NCBI GenBank assembly: GCA_037178855.1 | Contig: JASJZC010000002.1 | Coordinates: 6,150,501 to 6,214,500 of the forward strand | Length of the DNA: 64,000 nt | Source: Oscheius sp. JU75 | Lineage: Eukaryota; Nematoda; Chromadorea; Rhabditida; Rhabditidae | Direction: 5' to 3' | Part shown: positions 51,084 to 62,300 of the stretch, piece after piece | How the letters are laid out: each line of letters opens with the position of its first letter | How positions within the stretch are numbered: the first letter of the stretch is position 1 | Translations under genes and position numbers: made by a program | The notes under the pieces: generated by a model | Databases searched by the model: none | What the model saw: only the letters and a program-made list of their open reading frames with translations | Told to the model about the DNA's origin: nothing

Positions 51084-51580
51084 AAATGAAGAGAGATCTG
51101 ATATCTAATGCATCTTTATGACGGCAGGAGAGCCTTGTCTCTCTGCCTTTTCGTCGAGATTTCTCGGTCCCCGGAGAGACGTCGTCCTGCCGGGGCTGGC
51201 GCTATCTGTCATATGTCCAGTGGCAGCAGTCGTGTCAACCCCATTCGATCCGTCTGACCTATCTTTGAAAATTCTTTTGTTTATGACAAGGCGAGACTTT
51301 CTTGGCCATTATGAAGACTTCGTGTTTCTCTCTCGGGAGACTTGTTCTAGTCTTATCTATCCGTTTTCTGAGCTCAGTACTCCCTTGATTTACTCAAAGA
51401 AGGAAGATTAGGGGTTTTGCTGTTTTGTTTTACGGCGATTTGATTTAGATCCTTCTTATTCACCAGCTCAAACTTTTGATACTCCTCGGAGCTGTTCAAC
51501 ATGTTACTTTATCCTTGACAGACAGACAGCCCGACAATATGCCGACAGTCATCCTCTTATCCCATCTATGTCAACTTTTT

Positions 51581-51690
51581 CTGTCAAGTGTTATCCCGGA
51601 TTAGAGTTGACAAGATGGGTTTAAAGAGTCAAATAGTTCAAGTTACAAAACGAACATTGACACTGTGTATCGCTCCGCCAGGAGCGTAAG
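51581..51690 (-). repeat. Dispersed element copy B, inverted relative to copy A
   Basis: The palindrome is 51581-51614: left arm CTGTCAAGTGTTATCC, right arm GGATTAGAGTTGACAAG. Its reverse complement matches 45921-45954 at 29 of 34 positions by my count. Flank AGTTCAAGTTACAAAAC and CGCCAGGAGCGTAAGC are the reverse complements of copy A flank segments. Confidence 0.75.
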
Positions 51691-52073
51691 CTACTACGCA
51701 AAAACGCAAACAGTTCCCCGTCAAATTGGCCTTTGCCATGTTTATTAATAAGAGCCAGGGACCGTCGCTACAGAATGTAGCAGACGCTCTGGATGACGAT
51801 GTTTTTATTCATGAAATGCTATACGTAGCTCTGTTCCACTGTATCAACATGGAGGGTATCAAGATTCGGATAAAGACTCCGCTCCCACCGCTCTCAACAT
51901 TGTGGAGACTTCAGTTCTTTAGTCGACAGTTTAGTCTTTTTTTTTAGAAGTGGTTACCCTAGTATTTGTGCTTATCTATTGGGAGTTACTATAAAGGTGT
52001 CTGTTTTTGTTCCGTGCTCAATAATAACCGCCAACCAGGCGGCGAAGCCGACTGGTTACGAATATTAGCTTCA

Positions 52074-52108
<35 letters not shown>
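52074..52108 (+). repeat. (CA)n microsatellite
   Basis: About 17 uninterrupted AC units. Confidence 0.97.
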
Positions 52109-52110
<2 letters not shown>

Positions 52111-52147
52111 TTTTGGGTATTTAGGACTAGATATCTTGACAGATAAC

Positions 52148-52393
52148 TCATGTCGCGGCTTGGATCACAACATTTGACATAAGCTCTGGACGATCGAAAC
52201 CATTCATTCCGAATTCATCTGGTTTACATGCCAAAAACGATTCTCTTGAAAAAAAATCCACAGATTCTGCTTCCAGCCACAACCTTTTAGATTTCCAAAC
52301 TTGTGATTCTATATTCATTGCAGTGCTCCCCATTGCAAAGAAGAGTTCAAAAAAAATCGCTGCAAAAACTGCAAAACAAAATATGGGTCTCAT
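52148..52393 (-). CDS. Possible small secreted protein, 81 aa
   Basis: An uninterrupted frame with a good signal-peptide profile (MRPIFCFAVFAAIFFELFFA, then MGSTA as a plausible cleavage site). A mature part of about 55 residues carries one KSKR basic site and one cysteine. An AG lies about 20 nt before the ATG, but the context is weak. I recognise no family. It could be a peptide precursor or a chance frame. Confidence 0.35.
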   Translation of the reverse strand: MRPIFCFAVFAAIFFELFFAMGSTAMNIESQVWKSKRLWLEAESVDFFSRESFLACKPDEFGMNGFDRPELMSNVVIQAAT

Positions 52394-52522
52394 GACAATT
52401 ACAATAATCTATTGAACCCTACCGAAACTTGTGAACACAGAGAATTCAACCAGCCAAAGCCATTAGGCTCTTTAGATTCCTTTTCGATCTCCCTTAACCT
52501 TCAAATTTTTTTCAGGTGCACA

Positions 52523-54295
52523 ATGGCCTTCTACTTTGCCCTGCTCAACGTCTCTGCCAAGAAGGAAGAGACGAAACATCATAAGCATCGTCGTCGCCGT
52601 CACAGCATAGCCAGTGTCGAATCACCGCTGTTAGATTACCGTCTCCTTCCGAGGTTCTATTTTGGTTCTTCGCTCCCGAGGGACCCATAAACTGGCGCCT
52701 ATGAAAAACAACATGGAATGTTTAGACCTCAAATGGTGGATGAAGACGACGAGAAGAATAAACTCGAGACTAGAGGAATGAAGAAGAGTGAGAGTAACTA
52801 TTCGGCCGGGGACAGAAGAAAGGAGGTGGAGAGGAGAAGGACGCCCGACAAGAAGAGCAGACCGGTACGTTGGAAACACTGAAAAGGAAAAAAAATCTGC
52901 AAAATTTTGCTCGTTTGAGCTACCGCTCAATATATCGGTATGCAAAATCACGTGAAGAACATTTTCACTGCGACGCGCAAAACTTTGTCTGAACGTTCTC
53001 CGGGTAGAAGACTCGATATTCAAGCTGTGTGATGTTCTGCACAGTTGTAGAGCTCTGTCAAATCTACAAGTTTGCAGAGCACGTAAAAGCTGAAATATGT
53101 CTCCGTATACCCGAAATCCGGCTTTGTTATTTTATGTGCAAGGAAGTATTTCTTAATTGCAATCTTTTGCAGTTTGAAATTTGAACAACATTCAAAATTT
53201 TACAAAAGTTTCAATAGTTCGAAAGGAGTTAAATACTGAGACATTCAGAAGAGTCGAGACCATTCTTTCCGCGATAATCCCCGCGATTCTGCCTGTAGTA
53301 GTTCAGCCATGTCCGAGGTGGTCGAGCCTCGAAAGGAGAAGAAAAAGAAGGAGCCAGAGAAGCAGAAACCAAAGAAACAGTTACTTGCACCTCAGAAGAA
53401 GCCTTTCCCTCCGATTATCCACCCACCTCCGAATTCCCCGGCCATCGTTGGAGACATTTCTCCCGCGGTTTCGGAAACCAAGGGGCCTTCCAAGCAGATG
53501 GTAGAGTTCCTATTAGGCATAAGAAAATCTGGTTTAGGGAGTGGTGCGACCAATATTCCATCGTCGGAGACAGAGTCCGCCAGAGAGCACAACCAGTGGG
53601 AGTCGTAGAAGTAGCAAAGGATCACAGGCCAGTCTACCCAGGAGAGATACACCTTGTGAGTTCGGATTCGGAGACAAAAAGTGATTTTTAGCCTCTTCAA
53701 ACTGCTCAAGGAGGGAAAGTGAAGAACCTACTCACGGAATCAGTGGCCTGGTCCAAGCCTCCCAAAAGCTCGCAGCTGTCCATTTGACCAGACCACAGGA
53801 AAAGTTTCCCCATTTCAAAAGAGTCACCTTCAACGGATCGCCTCTTGTCATCAAGAACAATTTTATGGGAGAGCCAGCGGTTCTTGTCCAGAAAGGACAT
53901 ACCGTACTGCGTCGCTCATCGACAGTCGCTCAGCCCTTGGCAGCTTGTGGAGTGGATTGGTGGGGAGTCTGTGCCGACAGACAGCCAGGACAGGGAGAGG
54001 ATGTCGGCAATGGGGCTGTGGAAGAGGATAGCAGGTTAGATACTCTGTCTCACAGTCTCTATTACCAGTTCAACTCTTCAGACTAAAGAGACTCCGTCCC
54101 TCTCTGCTCCGCCGCCGTTCCACCTCAGATCGTGGAAGAGTTGCATTCGTCCTGCACAACGAGGGCTACATGACTGACGACCAGGAGAAGGACAGAAAGA
54201 ATGGTAGAAAACTGTACTCTACTCGGGCCAGAAATAAACTCGTTTCAGGCAATCACGGGAGTTACCTCAGGAGAGCAGGAACCACCAAAGGCTAA
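52523..54295 (+). CDS. Unrecognised basic, low-complexity protein of about 398 aa
   Basis: Six exons keep phase exactly: 52523-52653, 52726-52864, 53249-53500, 53538-53655, 53692-54034 and 54082-54295. The start is 7 nt after TTTTTTTCAG. Two introns are 36-37 nt. The N-terminus is MAFYFALLNVSAKKEETKHH followed by HKHRRRR. Then come K/R/E-rich stretches (GDRRKEVERRRTPDKKSRP), KEKKKKEPEKQKPKK, a proline-rich part (PPIIHPPPNSP), an SR-rich stretch (RRQSPPESTTSGSRRSSKG), and a more ordered region (FPHFKRVTFNGSPLVIKNNF, CGVDWWGVCADRQ). The C-terminus is basic (RLRPSLLRRRSTSDRGRV). No domain known to me. The composition suggests a largely disordered nuclear or cytoskeletal protein; this is inference. 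Six consistent phases make it a real gene. Confidence 0.8.
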
Positions 54296-54521
54296 TCTGC
54301 CGATTTGTTTAATAATAAACACGTACTTGTTTGTGTCAGTGACTTTCGAACGGAAAAACTCTTATCTCTCGAACTTTTTTCGCTCAAATGTACCAGTTGG
54401 CGTTGAAAGGGCCCCGATTTGCATGCCAATCTGCTTTTGATCTACGCTGTCACCATCACCGCTACTCGAGTAATCCATATAAACGGACCGTGATCGGTGT
54501 GAAACGTGTCGAGTGTCCGAT

Positions 54522-55513
54522 ATGTTCATTCGACTCTCCGCTCTCTGCTTGCTGGCAACTGTAGCCGCCGAATTGGATCTGTTTGGATCCTCCTTCTTTC
54601 CCAATCCGTCAAAACTTGTCAACTACGCTGGGACTGATGGAAAGGCTCTTCAGGGATATCTGGTCACTCCAAGGTGATGAGAGAGACTGGCAGGGGACAG
54701 GCACAACAGTAGCTTTTCAGACTGGCCAGCAAGTTCAACAAAAAGCCAGCTGTGATCATCTTCCATGCCTTCACAGGACGTGGAGAGTTCGATAATCAAA
54801 AGGCCAGAGCCATTGCTGATGTAGGTTTAATTCAGTTTGACAGGGGCCGCACAATAGATGGAAACTTTTCTACAATTATTGATTCAGATGGGCTACGTAG
54901 CCTTCGCTGCCGATACCTATGGAAAAGACTGGACTTTCAACGGGGTCGCTGATCTGAACAAAGCCTTCGGAATGATGGGAGCCATTCTCGCCAACAGGAC
55001 CACTGTTCTAAAACCGAGAATCATGGCCGCTTGGAACTATGTGAACCAGCTGGATTTTGTCGACAAGAACAATGTACGTTTGTCTATCTTTACTCATGTC
55101 ACTCTCTATTCTTTATCACAACCCCCACTCAGATTGGTTCCATCGGATTCTGCTACGGCGGTCTGTGCAGCCTGGACCTGGCTCGTTACGACGTCGGAGC
55201 TAAGGCCGTCGTTCCCTTCCACGCCGACCTGACCAATCTGCCCAACGGCACGAACCCAACAAGAACCTCAATCCAGGCCCACCACGGAGATGCCGACCTC
55301 TTCACCACACACCAAAATGCCGAAGACTTCCTCGAAGAGATGAGGACCAGAGAAGCCGACTGGCAGTTCAACATCTACGGAGGAGCCGAGCATGCTTTCA
55401 CTATGCCTGGAGTCGACGCCTTCAATCTGACCGGTGCCTCTTACGATGCCACCGCCACAGCCCGTGCCTGGGCTGGAATGACTGCCTTCTTCAAAGAGAG
55501 ATTCGGTTGTTAA
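54522..55513 (+). CDS. Dienelactone hydrolase-domain protein, secreted
   Basis: An alpha/beta hydrolase of the DLH family. A signal peptide (MFIRLSALCLLATVAAELD) is followed by NYAGTDGKALQGYLVTP and, after a 47-nt intron, LASKFNKKPAVIIFHAFTGR. Then MGYVAFAADTYGKDW and VADLNKAFGMMGAILANR. The nucleophile elbow is IGSIGFCYGGLCSLDLARYD (Cys). The acid is in SIQAHHGDADLFTTHQNAED (Asp) and the base in NIYGGAEHAFTMPGVDAFNL (His), giving a complete Cys-Asp-His triad. The end is TAFFKERFGC. The last exon is GC-rich with strongly biased codons, typical of a well-expressed gene. Nematodes have several such genes (dlhd group); the physiological substrate is unknown. Confidence 0.92.
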
Positions 55514-56440
55514 TTGCGAGAATAAAGTGTAGATTAGACCCTAACAAGTGGTCGTGTACAGGTGCTAATAGAGGGTCAAAAGGGGAAGGGAGGCGACAAG
55601 AGGATTGTCTAATGTGAAGGCTTCCGCCTGTCGCTCTTACCGTAATCCCACCCACTCTTGACCGGGCAACCGTATTGTCCACCTTACAGCTGGCTAGCTC
55701 TTTGAGACGACCGCGCGCACAGCTTACAGTCTCTTGCAGATGGACTTTAGGGTGTCTTCCTCAGTTTTTGTTCAATCTTTCTTCGATTCTATTCCCTACA
55801 GTAAACTTCGTATTGGTAGATTCACCACAGAAGACCACTGAATTTCCCTAAGAACTGACTTCTTTCCCGTTTGTATCAGAGATTTGAGGAAACGGAAAGG
55901 TTTGAACAGATGTTCGAAAAAAAAGAAGAAGAAGAAGATTGTGAACAATAACAGAATGACCGCCTATTAGAGATTCTCATTTGAATGGTTTTCCTTGTTT
56001 CCAGACAATCTTTCCTCTTCTCTGTTCTCTCCCACACTAATTGTTCGGCTCATGTCCAAGTACAGTAGACGGCCTCTCTATCTATTTTAATGTAGACTAT
56101 CTGGGATTGACCAGGCAACTACTGTCAGCCTATGAGACATCGGATGTACTCTCTCAGCTTCTTGAAAATAACCCGACACTTTCCAGTTACAGTATCTCGA
56201 ACCTCTTTGGCTCATACCCTGATAGCCTCTCCGTTTCGACAGTCCCGGCAGAAAGTTGACCGAATCCGTAGAAATTACCCTTCTACTCTCAATGGCTCTG
56301 CTTCCTTTGTTTATATCTCTCAATGTGTCAAGCCGACACATAGTCTATTCGAGTCTGTGCCGCCTTCTAGACAAACATTACCGTACCTCCTGCTGGGCAT
56401 TCTCTCCCCTGTTCTGCCAGCTGACAATCCCTCGTTCAGA
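55514..56440. other. Intergenic spacer before the Pax gene
   Basis: The hydrolase 3' UTR has AATAAAG at about 55521. The remainder shows no supported coding segment, and in particular no PAI half of a paired domain, which was looked for on the + strand. It ends in CTCGTTCAG one base before the Pax ATG. Confidence 0.55.
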
Positions 56441-58204
56441 ATGCACAAGATCAAATCGAGTGCCTCCCCCACTTCTGTGCAGTCCAAAGGAGCAGGCACG
56501 AAGCCGAAGGTTCGTCCCTTGAACTCATTAAGCCAGATCAGCTGACGATGACGTTAATTAACGGGAGTTTCAGGTAGCTACCCCTCAGGTTGTGGCCAAG
56601 ATCGAGCAATACAAGCGTGACAATCCGACGATTTTTGCCTGGGAGATTCGAGAGCGTCTCATCAATGAATGTGAGTCGGTTTGGGGGGTTACGGTAGACT
56701 ACTTGGTTACCCCCGGGTGCGACACTTGGCGCTTTGTGCTCGATCGGATACACGGGGCTCTGAGACGATCAAACAAACGACGACGACGGTCGTATCAAAG
56801 AGAGAAAGCGATCCGCAGCTAACATCGGCTCTCGACGGCCACTCTACCGGTGACAAGTGTTTGACAAGAAGAATCACACCTCGGGATCACATTTCACATA
56901 ACAGAGACACCTCTATCCGAGTCGGGCTAGAATTGCTTTTGGGAAGAGAATGAACAGGGAACACAGAGACAGAGAGGCTTACCGTCTTATTAGAAGTACT
57001 TCCAATAGAGTAACTAATAGAAAATCGAAGTATCAGGAACTTAAGTGAGCCAACTGTACTATTTTTGTCTCTCGACTTCAGTAGCTGCTACTAGACCAAA
57101 CATTGGTTTTCCTGACCAAGACAGGAGTGGAGACGTAGACATGAACAGAATATGAGGATAGCCGAGAGTCAGAGAGACAGAGACAGTACCTGATTGCCAA
57201 TTTTCAGCCGTCTGTACCACTCCCCCCCTCCGTCTCCTCTATCAATCGAATCCTTCGAACCCGTGCAGCTGAACGAGCTGCCGAAGAACTCAGCATGATT
57301 ATTAGCGCACAACACGCCGCTGCTAGGTATCGCTCTCAATACAACCCCAAAAAGTATGAAGATTCAGGCAGCAGCAGCATCGTCTTCCTCGCGGAATCCT
57401 TCCAATGCCTACTGGCTTTCCCCTTCCCGTTCCAGCCAGCAATCTGGCCGGCTGGTCTTCTCCTAAACCATGCTGCTCCCCCTCTCCAGTTGAACCCTTC
57501 CTTCCTGGCAGCTTTGACCGGTCTGACCCAGGCTCCAGCCTCTCCAGCCGAGACTGTGGCTATGAGCGATGAGGACTCTTCAGGAAGACGGCTCTCTCGC
57601 AGCTCCTTCAGCCAGGGTAAACTACTAATTAGCTCACTGACGCAGTCAACAATTACCTATGCAGACTTCCAAGTTAACGGAACAGTTGCAGATCAATTGG
57701 ATGCTTTGGAGACTTCGTTCAACTCCACGCCATATCCGAGTAACAGTGAGCGAATCGAGTTGGTCAAAAAGACACAGCTCGCGGAGGCTAGGATTCAGGT
57801 TAGAAAGATTCATGGATCCTGTGAAAGGTGAAACTTCAGGTCTGGTTTTCAAACAGGCGCGCGAAATGGCGTCGTTCACAACAGGATGGAGTCGGTTCTT
57901 CGCTAGAGGAGAACTTCACACGAGACAGGTAGAGTTTTGTATACAATCGAGTCGCGATCCCTCACTCGTCAACTAATCTAAACACTGTTACTATCTCTGT
58001 CTCTCTGTCCTTCTGTCACTGTTTCTAAACGTCAGCACCTGTTGGCTACTTCCTTCCACTCTGGTTGAACTTTCCAATTTCCTCGTTCGAAAACTTCATA
58101 AACAGATCATTATACGCCAGAATCCTAATACAGACGCAAATTGCAGAAGTGAGGAAGTTGACTCGCCACCTGCTCCGAAGAAAATCTTCAAGCCATATGA
58201 ATAA
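56441..58204 (+). CDS. eyg-1: Eyegone-type Pax protein: RED half of paired domain plus homeodomain (apparent 1-nt frameshift)
   Basis: Exons: 56441-56509 ([19 protein letters not shown]...), 56574-56670, 57208-57616, 57692-57798, 57840-57928 and 58036-58204. The second exon gives [20 protein letters not shown] and [12 protein letters not shown], the RED subdomain. The third continues with [20 protein letters not shown]. The homeodomain is [41 protein letters not shown] and [17 protein letters not shown], with the Pax-type serine at position 50. The tail ends [13 protein letters not shown]. The PAI subdomain is absent, as in Drosophila eyegone. Exon 56574-56670 ends in phase 1, yet the third exon is in frame only if one base is removed. 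The C7 run at 57222-57228 is the likely place, because SVCTTP before it and PSVSSINR after it match the family on either side. This is either an assembly/homopolymer error or a real lesion. Confidence 0.88.
56960..57190 (+). repeat. Dispersed repeat family, copy 4 (inside Pax intron)
   Basis: Begins ACACAGAGACAGAGAGGCTTACCGTC. Contains GAGCCAACTGTACTATTT and CAGTAGCTGCTACTAGACCA, and ends GAGAGTCAGAGAGACAGAGACAG. It is the best match to the copy at 16895-17250. Confidence 0.55.
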
Positions 58205-59094
58205 TAATAAACAAACACGATTCATGTCGAAGGCACACATTGAGTATCAAATGAGATCATTCGCTCTCTCTCACTCACTTCCACGTCTCTCTTCTACTCT
58301 TTCGGTTGCTTATTCATACGAAGTTTTGTGAAGAAGCAGTTCAGGGGGGAGAAGAAACAGTGCTGGTCGTAGTGGGCAGCCGGAAAGCGTCGTTCCTCCA
58401 TGGTTGGGGGCTCTTCTTGGCAAATTATTTCTTCTCCTGAAAATCCGCTTTCACAATAGTGCTCGAATAATCCAATCCAAATCAGAAATTTGTACGGTTT
58501 AGGCGGAGATCGGGAGAGGGGATGACGCCGGCTCAGCTCCTTTGTGGAGGATATAGAATAACAAGTATATCGGAAAACATGTTTTTGGAGAAAAGTAGAG
58601 TAATTGAAATTTGCTTAAGCTTGAAAGCTTATTTTAAAGACTAAACTCAAGTAACCATTAGGATCACTTACAAGCCTGACAGTTTCGGGTTCGCGGCGCA
58701 CCGTGATCTCACTAAAACTCTATTTTACGATGTTAAGGAGTCATTTTCGAAACTCACAGTGTTCTACAAAGTTGAAGATCTTGAGCTGGGCTACAACTTT
58801 GCAGGACATCGTCAGGTTCGAAAATCTTGTTTGGTACCGAATTCGGAGCCACGGACACTCTTTTGCGGTATGTAACATGCTGGGGTTTCGGTATATTTTA
58901 GGACCAAGGACTGATTTTGCAGCTATGAGATGTTTTACAAAACTTTATATTTGTTCATTTGCTACAACTTTGCAGATCATAAACTTGTAAAGTTGGGTGT
59001 TCGACCAGAAACCCGAGGAAATATTCTTCACTTAGCGGGCGGCCTGTGTAGACTTGCTCGCTCCCGTACTACCTTGACTTCCAAAACTGGGCTT
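58205..59094. other. Intergenic region, no gene recognised
   Basis: Two stretches share the wording ACTTTGCAGGACATCGT / ACTTTGCAGATCATAAAC (near 58797 and 58972) and GTTCTACAAAGTT / GTTTTACAAAACTT, suggesting a degenerate local duplication. No splice-consistent coding sequence found. Confidence 0.4.
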
Positions 59095-59395
59095 TCAAAC
59101 ACCGTTTTGCCAGAAATGTTTTCGCGACGTATAGGTCTTGAGCTCACCATTCTCGTCGTACAGCTTGGCGACATTTCCTTGAGCTTGGGCGAAGACTCGT
59201 TTATTCCTGAACCTATTCCGATCATTCCAATGGTTCTCCCTTCTCAACTTACTGTTTCGAATGTCTCTCGAAGCAATCAATAGCCGCATTCAGGTTCTTC
59301 TGTCGCATCTCCCCGATCTTCGGTAGTCTGACGAGAAAGCCCTTCGAGGAGGCGATAAATAGGCCTAACAATAAACACAACAGCCAGCCGCTCAT
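59095..59395 (-). CDS. Possible small secreted protein, about 80-100 aa
   Basis: Start ATG at 59395 with a clear signal peptide (MSGWLLCLLLGLFIASSKGF). It continues VRLPKIGEMRQKNLNAAIDC and FERHSK, splices (GTAAGT to GGAATAG, about 40 nt) and gives QFRNKRVFAQAQGNVAKLYD. The 3' end is ambiguous. Reading straight through gives ENGELKTYTSRKHFWQNGV and a stop at 59095. An alternative splice after the next GTGAGC gives a tail ending HRPPAK at about 59028. One cysteine in the mature part; no family recognised. The signal peptide plus phase-keeping intron support a real gene. Confidence 0.5.
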
Positions 59396-62300
59396 CTCTG
59401 CAAATTATCGTCTTGTTTGCCTCTTTGGGATGACGTAAAAGTCACAAAAAGGGGACTGTGTTTGTCTCAGACTACAGTAAGCCTGGGGGATAAACACCGA
59501 GGGTGCAAAAGGAGAAGTGACTCCTACTTCTTTGAAATTACATGTCCGGAACCAGCGGGGCGGAAAAGATGTGATGAGACGAGCGCTGTTTTGGCCTTCC
59601 TCTTCATCTTTCGTATTAGTTCAAAAGTCGGTCAGAATTAAGGATCAGAGATACTGGTCATACTGTACTTGTGATTAGATAGGACTACTGGGACAGAATA
59701 GGAAGACCAACCGTGTGTTTGACATGAAACTGCCATTTTTGGTCGTTCTGTATAGGACAGCAACGTTCATGAGACTGTACGAGTAAAAGAAACATCTTTT
59801 TTTGACCGAGACCGGACTACAGGAATACGAGTGCAAGACCTCCGTTTTTGACACCGTAAGCCAAATTTGACAGGTCAAACACTGTGAAGGGCATGATGTG
59901 CGTTTCAGAGTTCAAGTCACTGAGAACTTTGCTCCAATCTTGACAGCTCAAAGTTCGCAACTACTAGACTTGTCTTCTTGTGCTTTGTCATCCTCTGTCA
60001 GTTCAGTGGAAGACTAGCGACGGTTCATGAGATCACAGATACTGTTACCGATTTCAGGTTACTGCACTATTTGAACGAAAGGTACTCAAGAATCAAGAGG
60101 AAAAGAAAGGAATCGAGGGCAAGGGAGACTGAAAAAGTATAGTTATTCGGAACTTGGAACATAGACGCGGGTGCTTGATTAGCTGGGACTGATTCCACCT
60201 GGCCTGGTGGGTGCTAACTGACCGAGCTGTTTTTGTAAGAAAGAGAGACTGACGTAACCCAGGTAATCCTCATTCTATTGAAGGTCTTCCCTGCCTTGAC
60301 CGACAAACAATTTTCGAAGAATAACAACCTGAGTCAAAATCTTCTCGGAATTGCTGATGCTTCAACCCCCAGTTTGACGGAGAGGAATGAATGAGAGCGG
60401 AATAAGAGAACGAGCTAAATGCGGAGGGAAAGAATGGGTGACAGAAGGCTATCAAAATTGGACACAGCGTCGGCAACACGCTACAGGCAAATGAGATGGA
60501 GATTACTGTAGGCTGTCGAGAGTCTGGTCGAGCTGAGGCAAAGACATCAGAGTTTGGACAGTAACAGATCTGCTCCTTCTCAGCTCAGGACAGATAACTT
60601 ACTAACAAGCCAAAAGAACAAGTTGCGCCAAGAATTCCAATGAGAATTCGGAGTCTGAGAAACCAAGAGAAAAAAGGAACCAGGGAATGGTAGAATATAT
60701 AAGTCAAGTCAACATATTTTAATCTACACCTTTGCACCCCAGTTTAAAAGTGATGCAAGTACATCGAGCGACCACCTCCTCAGAACTCTTGACCATTCGA
60801 CTCCTTCGCAAACAGGAGCTGGTTGAGTCTTGAGTTCAAAGGAACAAGGAGAGGAGTACACCGACTCTTCCAAAGAGTCCATCCGATTGCATTTCCGGAC
60901 TCGTACGAGAGCGAGCGTAGGAGAGATGACGTTAAGGAGCTAAAGACGGCTAATAGTTTCAGGTCGGGGCCGTTGGATTGAATTAAAGTTTCACACCTGG
61001 TCTGCTTCCTTTGTCTCTCTCGGGAACAAAAGGAAAGTTCGGCTAAAAAGGCTGAAAGGTGACTGCGTCATCTGTGGTCACCGGGCGGTCACGCTTCATT
61101 AGGGAAAGTAGCCGGAAGAAGCGGCTCCTCCTTTTTTCCATTCGTCAATTACGTCTCCGGTCCCGTATATAGAGGGCGTGTTTTTATTGGATGACGAGCA
61201 GGGCCAGGTTAAGGAGCAGCACAAACAACGGGGGGGCTAGGTGAGCAGAGAACCCGATTGTATCTCTTAAATGGTAGCAGATGTTTCAGACATTGAATTA
61301 TGTAGCAGAATATAATGGAAAAGCTTCAAAGGTGAAATAGGGAAGCGAGGAATGAACTATACGATCTCAAAGTCACCAAAAGGGATTGGGGGATTGGAAC
61401 AGAAGGGGATCAAAAATAACTATCAAAGATGACAAGATCCGTTCTTTTGGGACAGGGATCTTGTACTCTGGCTTAAAGCTCGATCCTGTCTTTTTTCTAA
61501 ATGGCTGCCTTCCATCCTTTAATAGTCAGGAAAGGAACACCAGCCCTCCTGAACAGTCTGGAGGTGGATATCTGACCACCTGGACGAAGAACAAAACAAC
61601 AAATAGTACTACCATCTAAGGAAAACAATGATGATCCTAGGGAATTAGGAGGACCTCCGTAGATTCTCTAAAAACGGCCCGTTTATCAAAAAACCTACCC
61701 AAAGAGAGAAGTGGTGTCTGCTTACTACACTTACACACCAGATACACAAGGATGAATCTGGGCTGTTAACAGTCCTTGTCGCTATATTATCGCTGAATGG
61801 AAAAAGTAAGCCAAGGGTTTCAGAAAACCCATCCTAGACAAGTCTCGTCAACCGTGACAATCTCCGACCTTCTGATTCCTATTCCTGATCCAAGAAAACA
61901 GACTCTCAAGAGTCAGTTAATAATGGCTCTGGTGATGGGGCCGCTTACGAACAGCCTGCTACTTACATTACCTTCCGAGCATGTCTACTGTGTCAGAAAA
62001 GGAGTGAACCGAAAGAACACGGCACTTTTAAATGTCGGTTAATAGAACTCTAGTACATTGCCAGCTAAGCCACTACTGTATGCTAAACGACAACTGTTCT
62101 GACAGGAAAGTTAGCTAGCTCAGATACTGCAGCTCGGCACGACCAGTCTTTGAGTCAGAAATGTCGTGGTCAGATGCAAACTATAGTATCTGACTCAGAA
62201 ATGAGCGAACCTATCCATTATTCAGGCTCTTTCACTGAACTTTGAGATTGGTACTGGTTACCAATAGAGGTTGCTATAGCAGAGTTGAGCCCCAAAGAAG

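Larger units (their letters stand above)
51084..52147. other. Intergenic region with inverted repeat copy and CA microsatellite
   Basis: No gene recognised. Frames at 51118-51411 and 51726-51947 lack support. Contents are the inverted dispersed element (51581-51690) and the (CA)n tract (52074-52108). Confidence 0.5.

Noticed and set aside
53181-53504. Plus-strand Arg/Ser-rich frame resembling an SR protein
   Set aside because: It is the shifted frame of exon 53249-53500. The other frame joins both neighbouring exons in phase and was chosen.
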